From: Smithella sp.
GTDB lineage: Bacteria; Desulfobacterota; Syntrophia; Syntrophales; Smithellaceae
Length of the DNA: 64,000 nucleotides
Assembly: GCA_012510495.1 (NCBI GenBank)
Contig: JAAZHX010000057.1
Location: forward strand, 26,183-90,182
Reading direction: 5' to 3'
A program made the translations under genes and the position numbers. Each line of letters opens with the position of its first letter. Position 1 is the first letter of the stretch. Below are positions 29,728-38,815 of the stretch, in pieces. The notes under the pieces are model-generated. The model searched no databases. It had not been told where the DNA came from and saw nothing but the letters and a program-made list of their open reading frames with translations.

Positions 29728-31443
29728 ATGGAAAATCGGTTCAAGCAATCTTTTGTGGCGGGTGTGGAGCGGGTGGCGGCCTGGGCCGACCTCCTCGATG
29801 ACATCAACGTTTATCCCGTGGCGGACGGCGATACCGGGCGGAATCTTTCCGTCAGTCTTTCACCGCTTCGCCAGGCCAACGGCGAAAAAGACAAAATCGT
29901 TCGTCAACTGCTTCTGGCGGCGCGCGGCAATTCCGGCAATATTGCATCGCAGTTTTTCTCGGTCTTTTACGCCGCCGATTCCCCGGTGCGCCTGAAGGAA
30001 ACGGTGCGGACGGCGAACGAAAAAGCCTGGAAGGCCGTCAGCGACCCGCGGCCGGGAACCATGCTGTCCGTTTTTGATGCACTGGAGAAGACTCTTGCGG
30101 AGCAGAAGTCCTTTCCGGACAAAGAAAGCGCGGACCGGATTTTGTCGGACCTGGAAAATGCCGTTCGCGAAACGAGGGAAACGCTGCCCAAATTGAAGCA
30201 GGCCGGCGTCGTGGACGCGGGCGCCCTGGGTATGTACATTTTTTTTGAAGGCTTTTTCCGAACGCTGGCCGGACTGGACAACGCGTATTGTCCGGTAACG
30301 GAAATCTTTCCGGGCTTGCTTTCCATTTCGCCCGCGTTTCACGAAACTCTTGAATCGGGTTATTGCGTGGACTTCGTGGTGAAGGCCGATGCGCCGTCGG
30401 AAGATCTGGCGCAAATTGCCGCCGGACAGGAAAGCGCCGTCATTCTGCGCGACGGCGATCTGTATAAAATTCACCTGCACACGGATGACCGGGAAAAGAT
30501 CCGCTCACAGGCGGGCGCTCTGGGCTCGGTGATGATCTGGGAAGACGACAATCTCGCAGCGCAGATCCGCGACTTCATGAATGCCCCGGCGGATGCTGCC
30601 GTGCACATCATGACGGACGCCGCCGGTTCGCTTACCCGCGACGACGCAAAGAAGCGCGGCTTCACCCTTTTAAACAGCTATCTCAACGTGGGCGACAAAT
30701 CGCTGCCCGAGACGCATTTTTCCCCCGCTGAACTGTACAGGGCCATGAGCGCGGGCGTAAAGGTTTCCACGTCTCAGGCCTCTGTGTTCGAAAGGCATCA
30801 GTGTTACGCGAGCGCGCTCGCCCGGTTCGAAAAAGTTCTCTACCTGTGCGTCGGTTCCGTTTTTACCGGCAATTACAGCGCGGCGCTGGAGTGGAAAAAG
30901 GAGCACGACCCGGAAAACCGCATGACGGTGATCGATACGGGCGCGGCCTCCGGCAGGCTGGGTGTGATGGTGCTCGCGGTGCAAAGCTTTCTTGCGCGGA
31001 CAAAAGACATGGATGCCGCAATCGCTTTTGCCCGCAAAGCGGTGGAACGCTGCGAAGAGTATGTGTTTCTCGAAAAGCTCCAGTACCTGGCCGCGGGCGG
31101 CAGGCTTTCCAAGACCAGCGCCTTTTTCGGCGATATGCTGAAAATGAAGCCAGTGATTTCCCCGCAGCCGGAAGGCGCCAAAAAGATGGGCGTTGTCCGC
31201 AGCCGTGCCGATCAGATTCAAATGGCGCTCGACAAACTGGCCGCGGTTCTTGCTCCGGATGCTTTGGCGCTCATCATGCTGGAGTATTCGGACAATATCG
31301 GGCAGGTTTCGGAATTCCGAAAACAGGTTCAAAGGCTGTATCCGGGAGCGGAGATACTTCTCCAGCCCCTGTCGCTCACGTCCGGCGCGCACATGGGGCC
31401 GGGGACGTGGGGCGTCGCGTTTTTGAGAATAGAAGAAAAATGA
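29728..31443 (+). CDS. DAK2 (DhaL/FakA-like)-DegV (FakB-like) fusion protein
   Basis: N-term NVYPVADGDTGRNLSVSL...AARGNSGNIASQFF; C-term VHIMTDAAGSLTRDDAKKRGFTLLNSYL...KVSTSQAS...LCVGSVFTGNYSAA; starts 1 nt after thioesterase stop. Confidence 0.87.
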   Translation: MENRFKQSFVAGVERVAAWADLLDDINVYPVADGDTGRNLSVSLSPLRQANGEKDKIVRQLLLAARGNSGNIASQFFSVFYAADSPVRLKETVRTANEKAWKAVSDPRPGTMLSVFDALEKTLAEQKSFPDKESADRILSDLENAVRETRETLPKLKQAGVVDAGALGMYIFFEGFFRTLAGLDNAYCPVTEIFPGLLSISPAFHETLESGYCVDFVVKADAPSEDLAQIAAGQESAVILRDGDLYKIHLHTDDREKIRSQAGALGSVMIWEDDNLAAQIRDFMNAPADAAVHIMTDAAGSLTRDDAKKRGFTLLNSYLNVGDKSLPETHFSPAELYRAMSAGVKVSTSQASVFERHQCYASALARFEKVLYLCVGSVFTGNYSAALEWKKEHDPENRMTVIDTGAASGRLGVMVLAVQSFLARTKDMDAAIAFARKAVERCEEYVFLEKLQYLAAGGRLSKTSAFFGDMLKMKPVISPQPEGAKKMGVVRSRADQIQMALDKLAAVLAPDALALIMLEYSDNIGQVSEFRKQVQRLYPGAEILLQPLSLTSGAHMGPGTWGVAFLRIEEK

Positions 31444-31592
31444 GTGGATAGTGGCTGGGAAAAACAGGCGATGAGCTATAGGCAGTGGCGTTAAGAAAAG
31501 CTCGTAACTCATGGCAGAACTTGTCATGGTGACCGTTCGACAGACTTTCGGTGACATTGTCGTCGAAACAGGACGAAGGATAGTGGAAAGTG

Positions 31593-32366
31593 ATGAGTCA
31601 TAAAAAACGGGCAGTGAACGAACAGAAGGATGCGAAAAACAGGCGGCGGGCGGGAAGGAGTCTCGGCCGGTTTGCCTTTGTCATTCCCGCTTACAATCAC
31701 GGCGCGACGGTTGCGCAGGTGGCCGGCAGAGCCAGGGACATGGGGTTCCCCGTTTTTGTGGTGGATGACGGATCCACCGACGACACGTCCCGGCGGCTGA
31801 CGGAAGTTCAGGGCATCGAAGTGCTTCGCCATGAAAAAAACGAAGGAAAGGGGGAGGCGATCCTGACCGGTTTCATGGCTGCGTCGCACAAGGCCGATTA
31901 CGCGATCACGATCGACGCGGACGGGCAGCATGACCCCGAAGACGCGATCCATCTGATAGATGCCATTCCTCTCAAAAAAAGACCGATTGTGGTGGGGGCG
32001 CGCAAAGGGATGGATGCGGTGCAGGGAGCTCACATTCCCTGGACCAGCCGTTTCGGTCGGAAGTTTTCCAATTTCTGGGTCCGGATGTCCGGGGGGCCGA
32101 AAATTTCGGACACCCAGAGCGGCATGCGGATTTATCCGCTTCCGGAATCACTGAGCCTTTCCGTGCTGGCGAGGCGGTTTCAGTTTGAGGTGGAAATTCT
32201 GGTGCAGGCCAAAAGAATCGGCATTCCGATCATCGAAGCGCCGATCCGGGTCGTTTACCAGCCGGACGGGTCGCGCATTTCTCATTTTCGTCCTTTCGTT
32301 GATTTTTTGCGTAATGCCAAAACCTTTACCCGTCTGATGTTTGTCCGTGTTTTCGGACGTCATTGA
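31593..32366 (+). CDS. Glycosyltransferase family 2
   Basis: FAFVIPAYNHGATVAQVA, VDDGSTDDT, ITIDADGQHDPEDA, SGMRIYP. Confidence 0.9.
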   Translation: MSHKKRAVNEQKDAKNRRRAGRSLGRFAFVIPAYNHGATVAQVAGRARDMGFPVFVVDDGSTDDTSRRLTEVQGIEVLRHEKNEGKGEAILTGFMAASHKADYAITIDADGQHDPEDAIHLIDAIPLKKRPIVVGARKGMDAVQGAHIPWTSRFGRKFSNFWVRMSGGPKISDTQSGMRIYPLPESLSLSVLARRFQFEVEILVQAKRIGIPIIEAPIRVVYQPDGSRISHFRPFVDFLRNAKTFTRLMFVRVFGRH

Positions 32367-32476
32367 CCGCAAAGCGCACTGTCACGCGCCCGGTTTTCCC
32401 TTGCCAGCCTTCGGGAAATGTGGTTTAAAAACTGCCATGAAAGCAGCACAATAATTCCGACAACCTGAAGGTTTTC

Positions 32477-35400
32477 ATGCCTCCTCGCCGATACCCCATA
32501 AGATGGTCGATTGTGTTGGTCACCGCCGTGATCGTGGGGATTTTGTTTTACTGGGAAACCAGCCATCTAAAAATTGAAACCGACATTCTCGAATCCATGC
32601 CGCACCATGAGCCGGCGCTGGCTTCCGCCCGGCGGGTCATCGCTCATCTGCCTGTTTCCGACCGGATTTTTATCGATCTGGCACAGTCCTCCGCCGACCG
32701 GGGCAAACTGGCGGAGGCGGCCCGGCTCGTTGAAGATCGGTTAAGCCGAAGCGGTTTGTTTGAACGCATCGGCATTGCCGGAGAGGCGGAGATTTTTCCG
32801 GAATGGATGGCGCACGTCCGGGAGCATCTGCCGTCGCTGCTCTCCGCGGAAGACCTCGAGCGGAAGATCGCGCCGCTGATCGCGCCGGAAAAAATCCGGG
32901 AGACGATGGCGGAAAACCGGCGCAGCCTTGAGGAACTTCAGGGCATCGGCCGCGCGGAGATGATCGCCCGAGACCCGCTGGGTTTTTCCGCGGTGATCCT
33001 GGAGAGAATGTCCGCGCTGCTGCCGGTTGCCGCCGCCCAATTTTATTCCGGACAACTTCTTTCTTCCGACGGACGCCACGCGCTGATCATTGCGCGCCTG
33101 GCCGGCTCCGGGACAGACACGGCCCGGGCCGCGCAAATCGCCGGACTGCTGGAGGACTGCACACGGATGCTGCAGGCGCACGGGGATCCGGGCGACCGCT
33201 ACACGCTGACGCCGGTGGGGACGTACCGGGCGGCGTTGGACAACGAAACCGTCGCCAAACGAGACACGCGGCTGGCGATCCTCCTGACCATACTGGGCAT
33301 ATCACTGCTGCTCGTTGCGGCCTTTCCCCGCCCGCTGATCGGCTTGCTGGCGCTCCTGCCTTCCAGCGTCGGGGCCATTGCCGCTCTGTTTGTCTGCTCT
33401 TTCTGTTTTGAATCCATGTCCATGCTGGCGGTAGGGTTTGGCGGCGCGATTCTGGCCTTTACGGTTGACCTGGGGATCACGTACCTTTTGTTTCTGGACC
33501 AGCCGCGGGCCACGTCCGGGCGCGAGGTGGCGCGGGAAGTGTGGTCGGCTGAATTCACGGCCGCCCTGACCACGATCGGCGCCTTTTTGCTGCTGCTGGT
33601 GAGTGATTTTCAAATCCTGGCCCAAATCGGCGTGTTTGCTGCGCTGGGCATTTCCTTTGCGTTTCTCTTTGTTCACCTCGTGTTTCCCGCCATCTTTCCT
33701 GCCCTGCCGCCGGCCCGGCGCGAAGCCAACCGCCGGCTGGCGCTGGCCGTCCGGAAACTGGCCGCGCCGTCTTCATGGAAACTCGTTGCCGCGCTGGTCT
33801 TCGGCCTGACGATGCTGTTTTTTGCCAAGCCTGTCTTCGACGTGGACCTGCAGGCCATGAATTCCGTCAGTCCCGAAACGCTTGCCGCCGAAAAAAAATT
33901 GCAGGAGGTCTGGGGAAATTTCAGCGGCAGGAGTTATATCCTTCTGGAAGCGCCGGATTTGGAACAGTTGCAAAAGAAAAACGACGATCTGACGGAACGG
34001 CTTGCCGAAGACGTGCAAAGCGGCAAACTGGCCGCACCATTTCTGCCGACCGTTTTGTTTCCTTCGCCGGAATCGGCCGCCCGGCATTTTACCGCCTGGC
34101 AGTCCTTCTGGACGCCTGAGCGCGCCGCCGCGCTGCGGACGAACCTGAACGAGGCGGCCAGGGCAAACGGTTTCGCGCCGGACGCGTTCGATTCTTTCTG
34201 GCCGGTCTTTCAAACGGAGAAGCCGGCCGTCCTGACGATTCCGCCGACGCACCTGGAAATGCTGGGTGTTTCCCGGACGTCCGGAGGCTATGCACAACTC
34301 AGCCTGGTGACGGCCGGAAAAAATTACAACGCGGAGGAATTCTTTTCGCGGCTGGCCCGGGGCGGGCAGGCCGACCTTTTCGACGCGGACTTGTTCAACC
34401 GACGCATAGGGGAATTTCTCAAAAATATTTTTGTCGAAATCGCCCTGATCATCAGCCTCGGTCTGATCGCGGTGATTTTCCTGTTTTATCTGGATTGGCG
34501 CCTTTCGACGGCCGTTCTGGCGCCCGTGGCTTTCGCCCTCATTGCCACGCTGGGGACGCTCAAGCTCATCGGCCGTCCTCTGGACATTCCCGGCATTATG
34601 CTGTGGGTCGTCATTCTGGGCATGGGGGTGGATTACGCCATTTACTACACCTGTATGTATCAGCGTCATCCGGATGAAGCCTCTCCCGCGATGAACACCG
34701 TCAAGCTCTCCATTTTTCTGTCGGCCGCGACCACATTCATCGGCTTCAGCGTTCTGACGCTGGCGAAGCACCCGCTCCTGCGCAGCATCGGTCTGGTTTC
34801 TCTGCTGGGCATCGGGTATTCTCTGCTGGGCGTGTATTTCATTTTGCCGACTCTGATGCGAAAAATATTTTCGCCGTTTGACTTTCCCGCAGGCGCGGTT
34901 CAACCGGCGTCCCGGGAGCATGTTCGCCGCGTCCTTTTGCGTTACCGGCTGCTTCCCGGTTATCCGAGGGTTTTTGCCCGGTTCAAGATGAAATTGGACC
35001 CGATGTTTTCCGAACTGGACCGATATGTGCAAAATCCCCGCCGCATTCTCGATATCGGCTGCGGCTACGGTGTTCCCGCGACATGGCTGCTGGAGATACA
35101 TCCGGAAGCGAAGGTTTACGGTCTGGAGCCCGATGAAGAGAGGGTGCTCATTGCCCGCCGTGTGATCGGCGCGCGAGGCGGGGTGCAGGTCGGGCGGGCT
35201 CCGGATCTGCCGGACACCGAAGGTCCGGTGGACCACGTTCTGATGCTGGACATGCTGCATCTGATTGACAATCGGGAATTGCAGCTTGTTTTTCAGCGTA
35301 TTTACGATAGGCTCGGGCATGATGGGGCGCTGGTGATCCGGGCGACGGTTCCCTCGGTCGGAAAAGTTCCCTGGAAGAGATGGATCGAGGCGGCCCGTTT

Positions 35401-35545
35401 GAAGTGGATGGGAATGCCGGAGCGCTTCCGCGGGGAAAGAGAAATCACCGGATTCATGGAGGCGGCGGGACTTGCCGTTAAGGTGCACGCCTCGCCGATT
35501 CCCGGTGTGGAAGAAAAGTGGTTTGTAGGGAAAAAAGGCTATTAG
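32477..35545 (+). CDS. MMPL/RND-family exporter with C-terminal SAM-dependent methyltransferase domain
   Basis: Two TM bundles with VGFGGAILAFTVDLGITYLLF and VILGMGVDYAIYYTCMY; C-term RILDIGCGYGVPATWLLEIHPEAKVYGLEPDEERVLIAR (motif I) all in one ORF. Confidence 0.9.
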   Translation: MPPRRYPIRWSIVLVTAVIVGILFYWETSHLKIETDILESMPHHEPALASARRVIAHLPVSDRIFIDLAQSSADRGKLAEAARLVEDRLSRSGLFERIGIAGEAEIFPEWMAHVREHLPSLLSAEDLERKIAPLIAPEKIRETMAENRRSLEELQGIGRAEMIARDPLGFSAVILERMSALLPVAAAQFYSGQLLSSDGRHALIIARLAGSGTDTARAAQIAGLLEDCTRMLQAHGDPGDRYTLTPVGTYRAALDNETVAKRDTRLAILLTILGISLLLVAAFPRPLIGLLALLPSSVGAIAALFVCSFCFESMSMLAVGFGGAILAFTVDLGITYLLFLDQPRATSGREVAREVWSAEFTAALTTIGAFLLLLVSDFQILAQIGVFAALGISFAFLFVHLVFPAIFPALPPARREANRRLALAVRKLAAPSSWKLVAALVFGLTMLFFAKPVFDVDLQAMNSVSPETLAAEKKLQEVWGNFSGRSYILLEAPDLEQLQKKNDDLTERLAEDVQSGKLAAPFLPTVLFPSPESAARHFTAWQSFWTPERAAALRTNLNEAARANGFAPDAFDSFWPVFQTEKPAVLTIPPTHLEMLGVSRTSGGYAQLSLVTAGKNYNAEEFFSRLARGGQADLFDADLFNRRIGEFLKNIFVEIALIISLGLIAVIFLFYLDWRLSTAVLAPVAFALIATLGTLKLIGRPLDIPGIMLWVVILGMGVDYAIYYTCMYQRHPDEASPAMNTVKLSIFLSAATTFIGFSVLTLAKHPLLRSIGLVSLLGIGYSLLGVYFILPTLMRKIFSPFDFPAGAVQPASREHVRRVLLRYRLLPGYPRVFARFKMKLDPMFSELDRYVQNPRRILDIGCGYGVPATWLLEIHPEAKVYGLEPDEERVLIARRVIGARGGVQVGRAPDLPDTEGPVDHVLMLDMLHLIDNRELQLVFQRIYDRLGHDGALVIRATVPSVGKVPWKRWIEAARLKWMGMPERFRGEREITGFMEAAGLAVKVHASPIPGVEEKWFVGKKGY

Positions 35546-35588
35546 ATTGTGTCAGGCAGGAGTGGAAAGAGGTCTGTTATGTCGCCTT

Positions 35589-35623
35589 TGACCATCCACG
35601 ATCAACCAGTCACCATCAACTAT
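35589..35623. repeat. Degenerate heptad repeat, same family as 20.65 kb
   Basis: TTGACCA TCCACGA TCAACCA GTCACCA TCAACTA. Confidence 0.5.
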
Positions 35624-35639
35624 TTCAGGAGGTGCAACA

Positions 35640-37355
35640 ATGTACGAGCAGAAACCCTGGCTGAAGTTTTACGGCAGTGTTCCGCATTCCATCGATTATC
35701 CCCGCGTCACCATGTATGAAGCGCTTTTGCAGACGGCGCGTGAAAAACCCGATGCCGTCGCCTATGATTTCATGGGCTACACATCGACTTACAACAGGTT
35801 CATTTCCGAAATCAATCAGTGCGCCGACGCGCTGGCTGCCCAGGGGCTGAAGCAGGGTGAGCGTATTACCATTTCCATGCCCACCTCCCCGCAGGGCATC
35901 ATCGCTTTTTATGCCGCCAACAAACTGGGCGCGGTGGCCAGCATGATCCATCCTCTTTCCACGGCCAAGGAAATTGAATTTTATCTCAACGTCGCCAAAA
36001 GCCGTTTTGCGCTTACGCTGGACGCCTTTTATGCCAAGTTCAAGGAAGTGCAGGGCACGACGCCGCTTCAGACGCTGATTCTGGCGCGCATTCCGGATTA
36101 TCTGAGCTTTTTCAAACGGGTCGGCTTCAACCTGACCAAAGGCCGGCAGATTCCAAAAGTTCCCGCGGATCCCATGGTGAAATGGTGGGCGGATCTGATG
36201 AAAGGCAGCCACCCCAGCGCCCAGCCGGCCGAAATGGATACGGATGACATGGCCGTGATCCTCTACAGCGGCGGAACAACCGGCGTCCCCAAGGGCATCA
36301 TGCTGTCCAATATGAATTTCATTTCTGAGGGGAAAATGGTGTCGGAATGGGGGAAGATGGACGACGCCACCTCCGTGCTGGCCATTTTGCCGATCTTTCA
36401 CGGCTTCGGTCTGGGGGTCTGCATCAACGCCTGCTTCATGGGCGGCGGCAAAAGCATTCTGGTACCGATCTTTACGCCGGAGACGGTCGCCGATCTGATT
36501 CGTTCGCGAAAGCCGTCATTTGTCATCGGCGTGCCGACTCTCTTTGACGCGCTTTCGCGCAATCCCAAAATGCATAAAGCGGATTTGAGCTGCCTGCGGG
36601 CGACGTTCTCCGGCGCGGACATGCTGCCCCGTCCGATCAAGGAGCGCTTTGAAGAAATGGTCAAGAAGCAGGGCGGTAACGTTCAGCTTCTGGAAGGCTA
36701 CGGACTTACCGAGGCCGTCACCGCCATCATGGCCACGCCCCTCGGCAACTACCGCGAAGGCAGCATTGGCGTGCCTTTTCCGGACATGCTGGCCAAGGTC
36801 GTGAAGCTCGACACGGTCGAGGAGGCACCGCTGGGCGAAGAAGGCGAGATCTGCGTGGCCGGTCCCGCCGTGATGATGGGCTATCTCGACCAGCCCGAAG
36901 AAACCGCCGCCGCGCTTCGGAAACACGCGGACGGACGTATCTGGCTGCACACGGGAGACATCGGCACGATGGACGCGGACGGGTTTTTCTATTTCAAGCT
37001 TCGCCAGAAACGAATGATCAAATCCTCAGGCATGAACGTCTATCCCGCGCAGGTGGAAGAGCTGCTCTACAAGCACGAAAAGGTGCGCGACGCCTGCGTC
37101 ATCGGCGTGCCCGACGAAGCCCAGGTGCAGGCGGTGAAGGCGTTTATTGTGTTGAAAAATCCCGCTGACGCCGGCCCGGAAATGGAAAAGGAACTCATCA
37201 ACTACAGCCGCGAGCATTTGATTAAATGGAGCTGTCCGCGCTCCATCGAATTCCGCGACGATCTGCCCAAAACCCTGGTCGGTAAAATCGCCTTCAACAC
37301 GCTGGAGAAAGAGGAAATCGAGAAGCTGAAAAAAGAAGGAAAATTCGCGGGGTAG
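35640..37355 (+). CDS. AMP-binding acyl-CoA/acyl-ACP ligase
   Basis: ILYSGGTTGVPKGIMLSN, EGYGLTEAV, WLHTGDIGTMDADGFFYF, PKTLVGKIAFNTL. Confidence 0.92.
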   Translation: MYEQKPWLKFYGSVPHSIDYPRVTMYEALLQTAREKPDAVAYDFMGYTSTYNRFISEINQCADALAAQGLKQGERITISMPTSPQGIIAFYAANKLGAVASMIHPLSTAKEIEFYLNVAKSRFALTLDAFYAKFKEVQGTTPLQTLILARIPDYLSFFKRVGFNLTKGRQIPKVPADPMVKWWADLMKGSHPSAQPAEMDTDDMAVILYSGGTTGVPKGIMLSNMNFISEGKMVSEWGKMDDATSVLAILPIFHGFGLGVCINACFMGGGKSILVPIFTPETVADLIRSRKPSFVIGVPTLFDALSRNPKMHKADLSCLRATFSGADMLPRPIKERFEEMVKKQGGNVQLLEGYGLTEAVTAIMATPLGNYREGSIGVPFPDMLAKVVKLDTVEEAPLGEEGEICVAGPAVMMGYLDQPEETAAALRKHADGRIWLHTGDIGTMDADGFFYFKLRQKRMIKSSGMNVYPAQVEELLYKHEKVRDACVIGVPDEAQVQAVKAFIVLKNPADAGPEMEKELINYSREHLIKWSCPRSIEFRDDLPKTLVGKIAFNTLEKEEIEKLKKEGKFAG

Positions 37356-37390
37356 AGGCAATCAACGTTTGATGGCATGTTGTTTATCGC

Positions 37391-37414
37391 AGGGGCGAAA
37401 AATGTTTCGCCCCT
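37391..37414. repeat. Palindromic repeat AGGGGCGAAA-AATG-TTTCGCCCCT
   Basis: 10-bp perfect arms; sits between ligase stop and acyltransferase start. Confidence 0.65.
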
Positions 37415-37416
37415 AC

Positions 37417-38310
37417 ATGAGTAATCTGGTGAAGAAATTTTTTTATAAAATCGCGATTTTTCTGTCGCACCGGTTGGGCCTGTGGTTTTTCCGGGTGTTT
37501 TCCTGGTGCATCGCGACGGGGTATTTCTTTTTGTTTCCGGGCCGCGTCCGCGAAAGCCACCGCTTTTACCGGGCCCTTTTACCGGAACGAAGCTTCGGGC
37601 ATCACCTGTACTGCGTCTGGAAGCAGTTTCACAACTTCACGGGCGTCTATGTCCACCGTTTCATTCCCTGGGCGGTCGAACAGGCCATCTTCACCCGTGA
37701 GGGCTGGCAGCATTTGGATGAGGCCGTGGCTTCCAAAACCGGCGCGGTTGTGGTGATGTCGCACATCGGCAACTGGGAGCTTGCGGCCCAGCGGCTCAAT
37801 CAAAAGGGGCTGCCGGTTATGCTGTATCTGGGCGCCAAATTCAAGGAGCAGGTGGAAAAATATCAGAAGGAAAAGCTGGCCGAAACCGGCATCCGGATCG
37901 TGACGACGGACGAGAAGGAAAAATCGCCCTTCGCTTTGCTGGAAGGCATCGGCTTCCTGCGGCAGGGTGGCATCGTTTCCATGGCGGGTGACCGCATCTG
38001 GGGAGAACAAACCTGGGTGGAAGTCGATTTTCTGGGACACAGGGTCCGTCTGCCGGACACGCCTCATTTGTTCGCGCTGATAAGCGGTGCGCCGCTGATA
38101 ACGTTCTTTGTTTATGAAAAATCGCCGGGTCATTACCATGTGCAGGTTTCGCAAGGCCGGAAGGTGGCAGCGGGCACCCGCGCCGAGCGGAAGAAAGCGG
38201 TGCAGGAATCCGCTCAGGCCTATGCGGACGATCTGGCGCGCTTTGCCGCGGCGCATCCCTTCGAGTGGCACCATTTCGAGCCGTTTCTCGGTGAAAAAAT
38301 TGTCCGGTGA
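37417..38310 (+). CDS. Lysophospholipid acyltransferase, LpxL/HtrB-like
   Basis: VVVMSHIGNWELAAQRL (HX4D/E type), GGIVSMAGDRIWGEQ, VDFLGHRVRLPDTPHLFA; start placed after the palindromic repeat. Confidence 0.87.
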   Translation: MSNLVKKFFYKIAIFLSHRLGLWFFRVFSWCIATGYFFLFPGRVRESHRFYRALLPERSFGHHLYCVWKQFHNFTGVYVHRFIPWAVEQAIFTREGWQHLDEAVASKTGAVVVMSHIGNWELAAQRLNQKGLPVMLYLGAKFKEQVEKYQKEKLAETGIRIVTTDEKEKSPFALLEGIGFLRQGGIVSMAGDRIWGEQTWVEVDFLGHRVRLPDTPHLFALISGAPLITFFVYEKSPGHYHVQVSQGRKVAAGTRAERKKAVQESAQAYADDLARFAAAHPFEWHHFEPFLGEKIVR

Positions 38311-38397
38311 AAGATGGGCGCGGCCGGGCAGAATTTGCTTTGCGCCGGGGTCAAATTAGGATAAAAAGATATTGAAATCTTTAACGGAGCTTTGGAA

Positions 38398-38796
38398 ATG
38401 AACGTTCGGGAAGTGCCGCAGGACATCACCTATTACGAGGGGAAAAAGCGCGCCTGCTATGCGCTCAATGACGAGGGGAAATATGTCATTGTGCCCAGTT
38501 CCGGCTGGGAGGTGGAAGCGGTGGTCAACGGACTCGCGGTTGAGGAAATGGCGATAGCGCTGGAAGAAACCAGACAGGCGGTGCTGACCGGCGTGAAAAG
38601 CCCGCTTTGCTATCACATGGAGCGCCGCCAGATGACGCCGGAGATTCTGGGAAAAACCGCGCGGATCGCGGTTTTTCGGGTGAAAAGGCATTTCCGGCCT
38701 GACGTGTTTGCCGGGCTGGGGCCGTCGGTCCTGGACCGCTACGCCAAGGCGCTGGCCGTTTCCCGCGAAGAGCTCAAAACCGTTCCGCAAACCTGA
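38398..38796 (+). CDS. Hypothetical protein (biosynthetic cluster associated)
   Basis: 133-aa ORF, co-oriented with short spacing; C-terminus GLGPSVLDRYAKALAVSREEL; no family recognised. Confidence 0.7.
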   Translation: MNVREVPQDITYYEGKKRACYALNDEGKYVIVPSSGWEVEAVVNGLAVEEMAIALEETRQAVLTGVKSPLCYHMERRQMTPEILGKTARIAVFRVKRHFRPDVFAGLGPSVLDRYAKALAVSREELKTVPQT

Positions 38797-38815
38797 TTCT
38801 GGAGGGGCCGATTAC

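Noticed and set aside
33773-35488. 571-aa minus-strand ORF antisense to the MMPL-methyltransferase gene
   Set aside because: No family signatures; the plus strand has clear MMPL and SAM motifs
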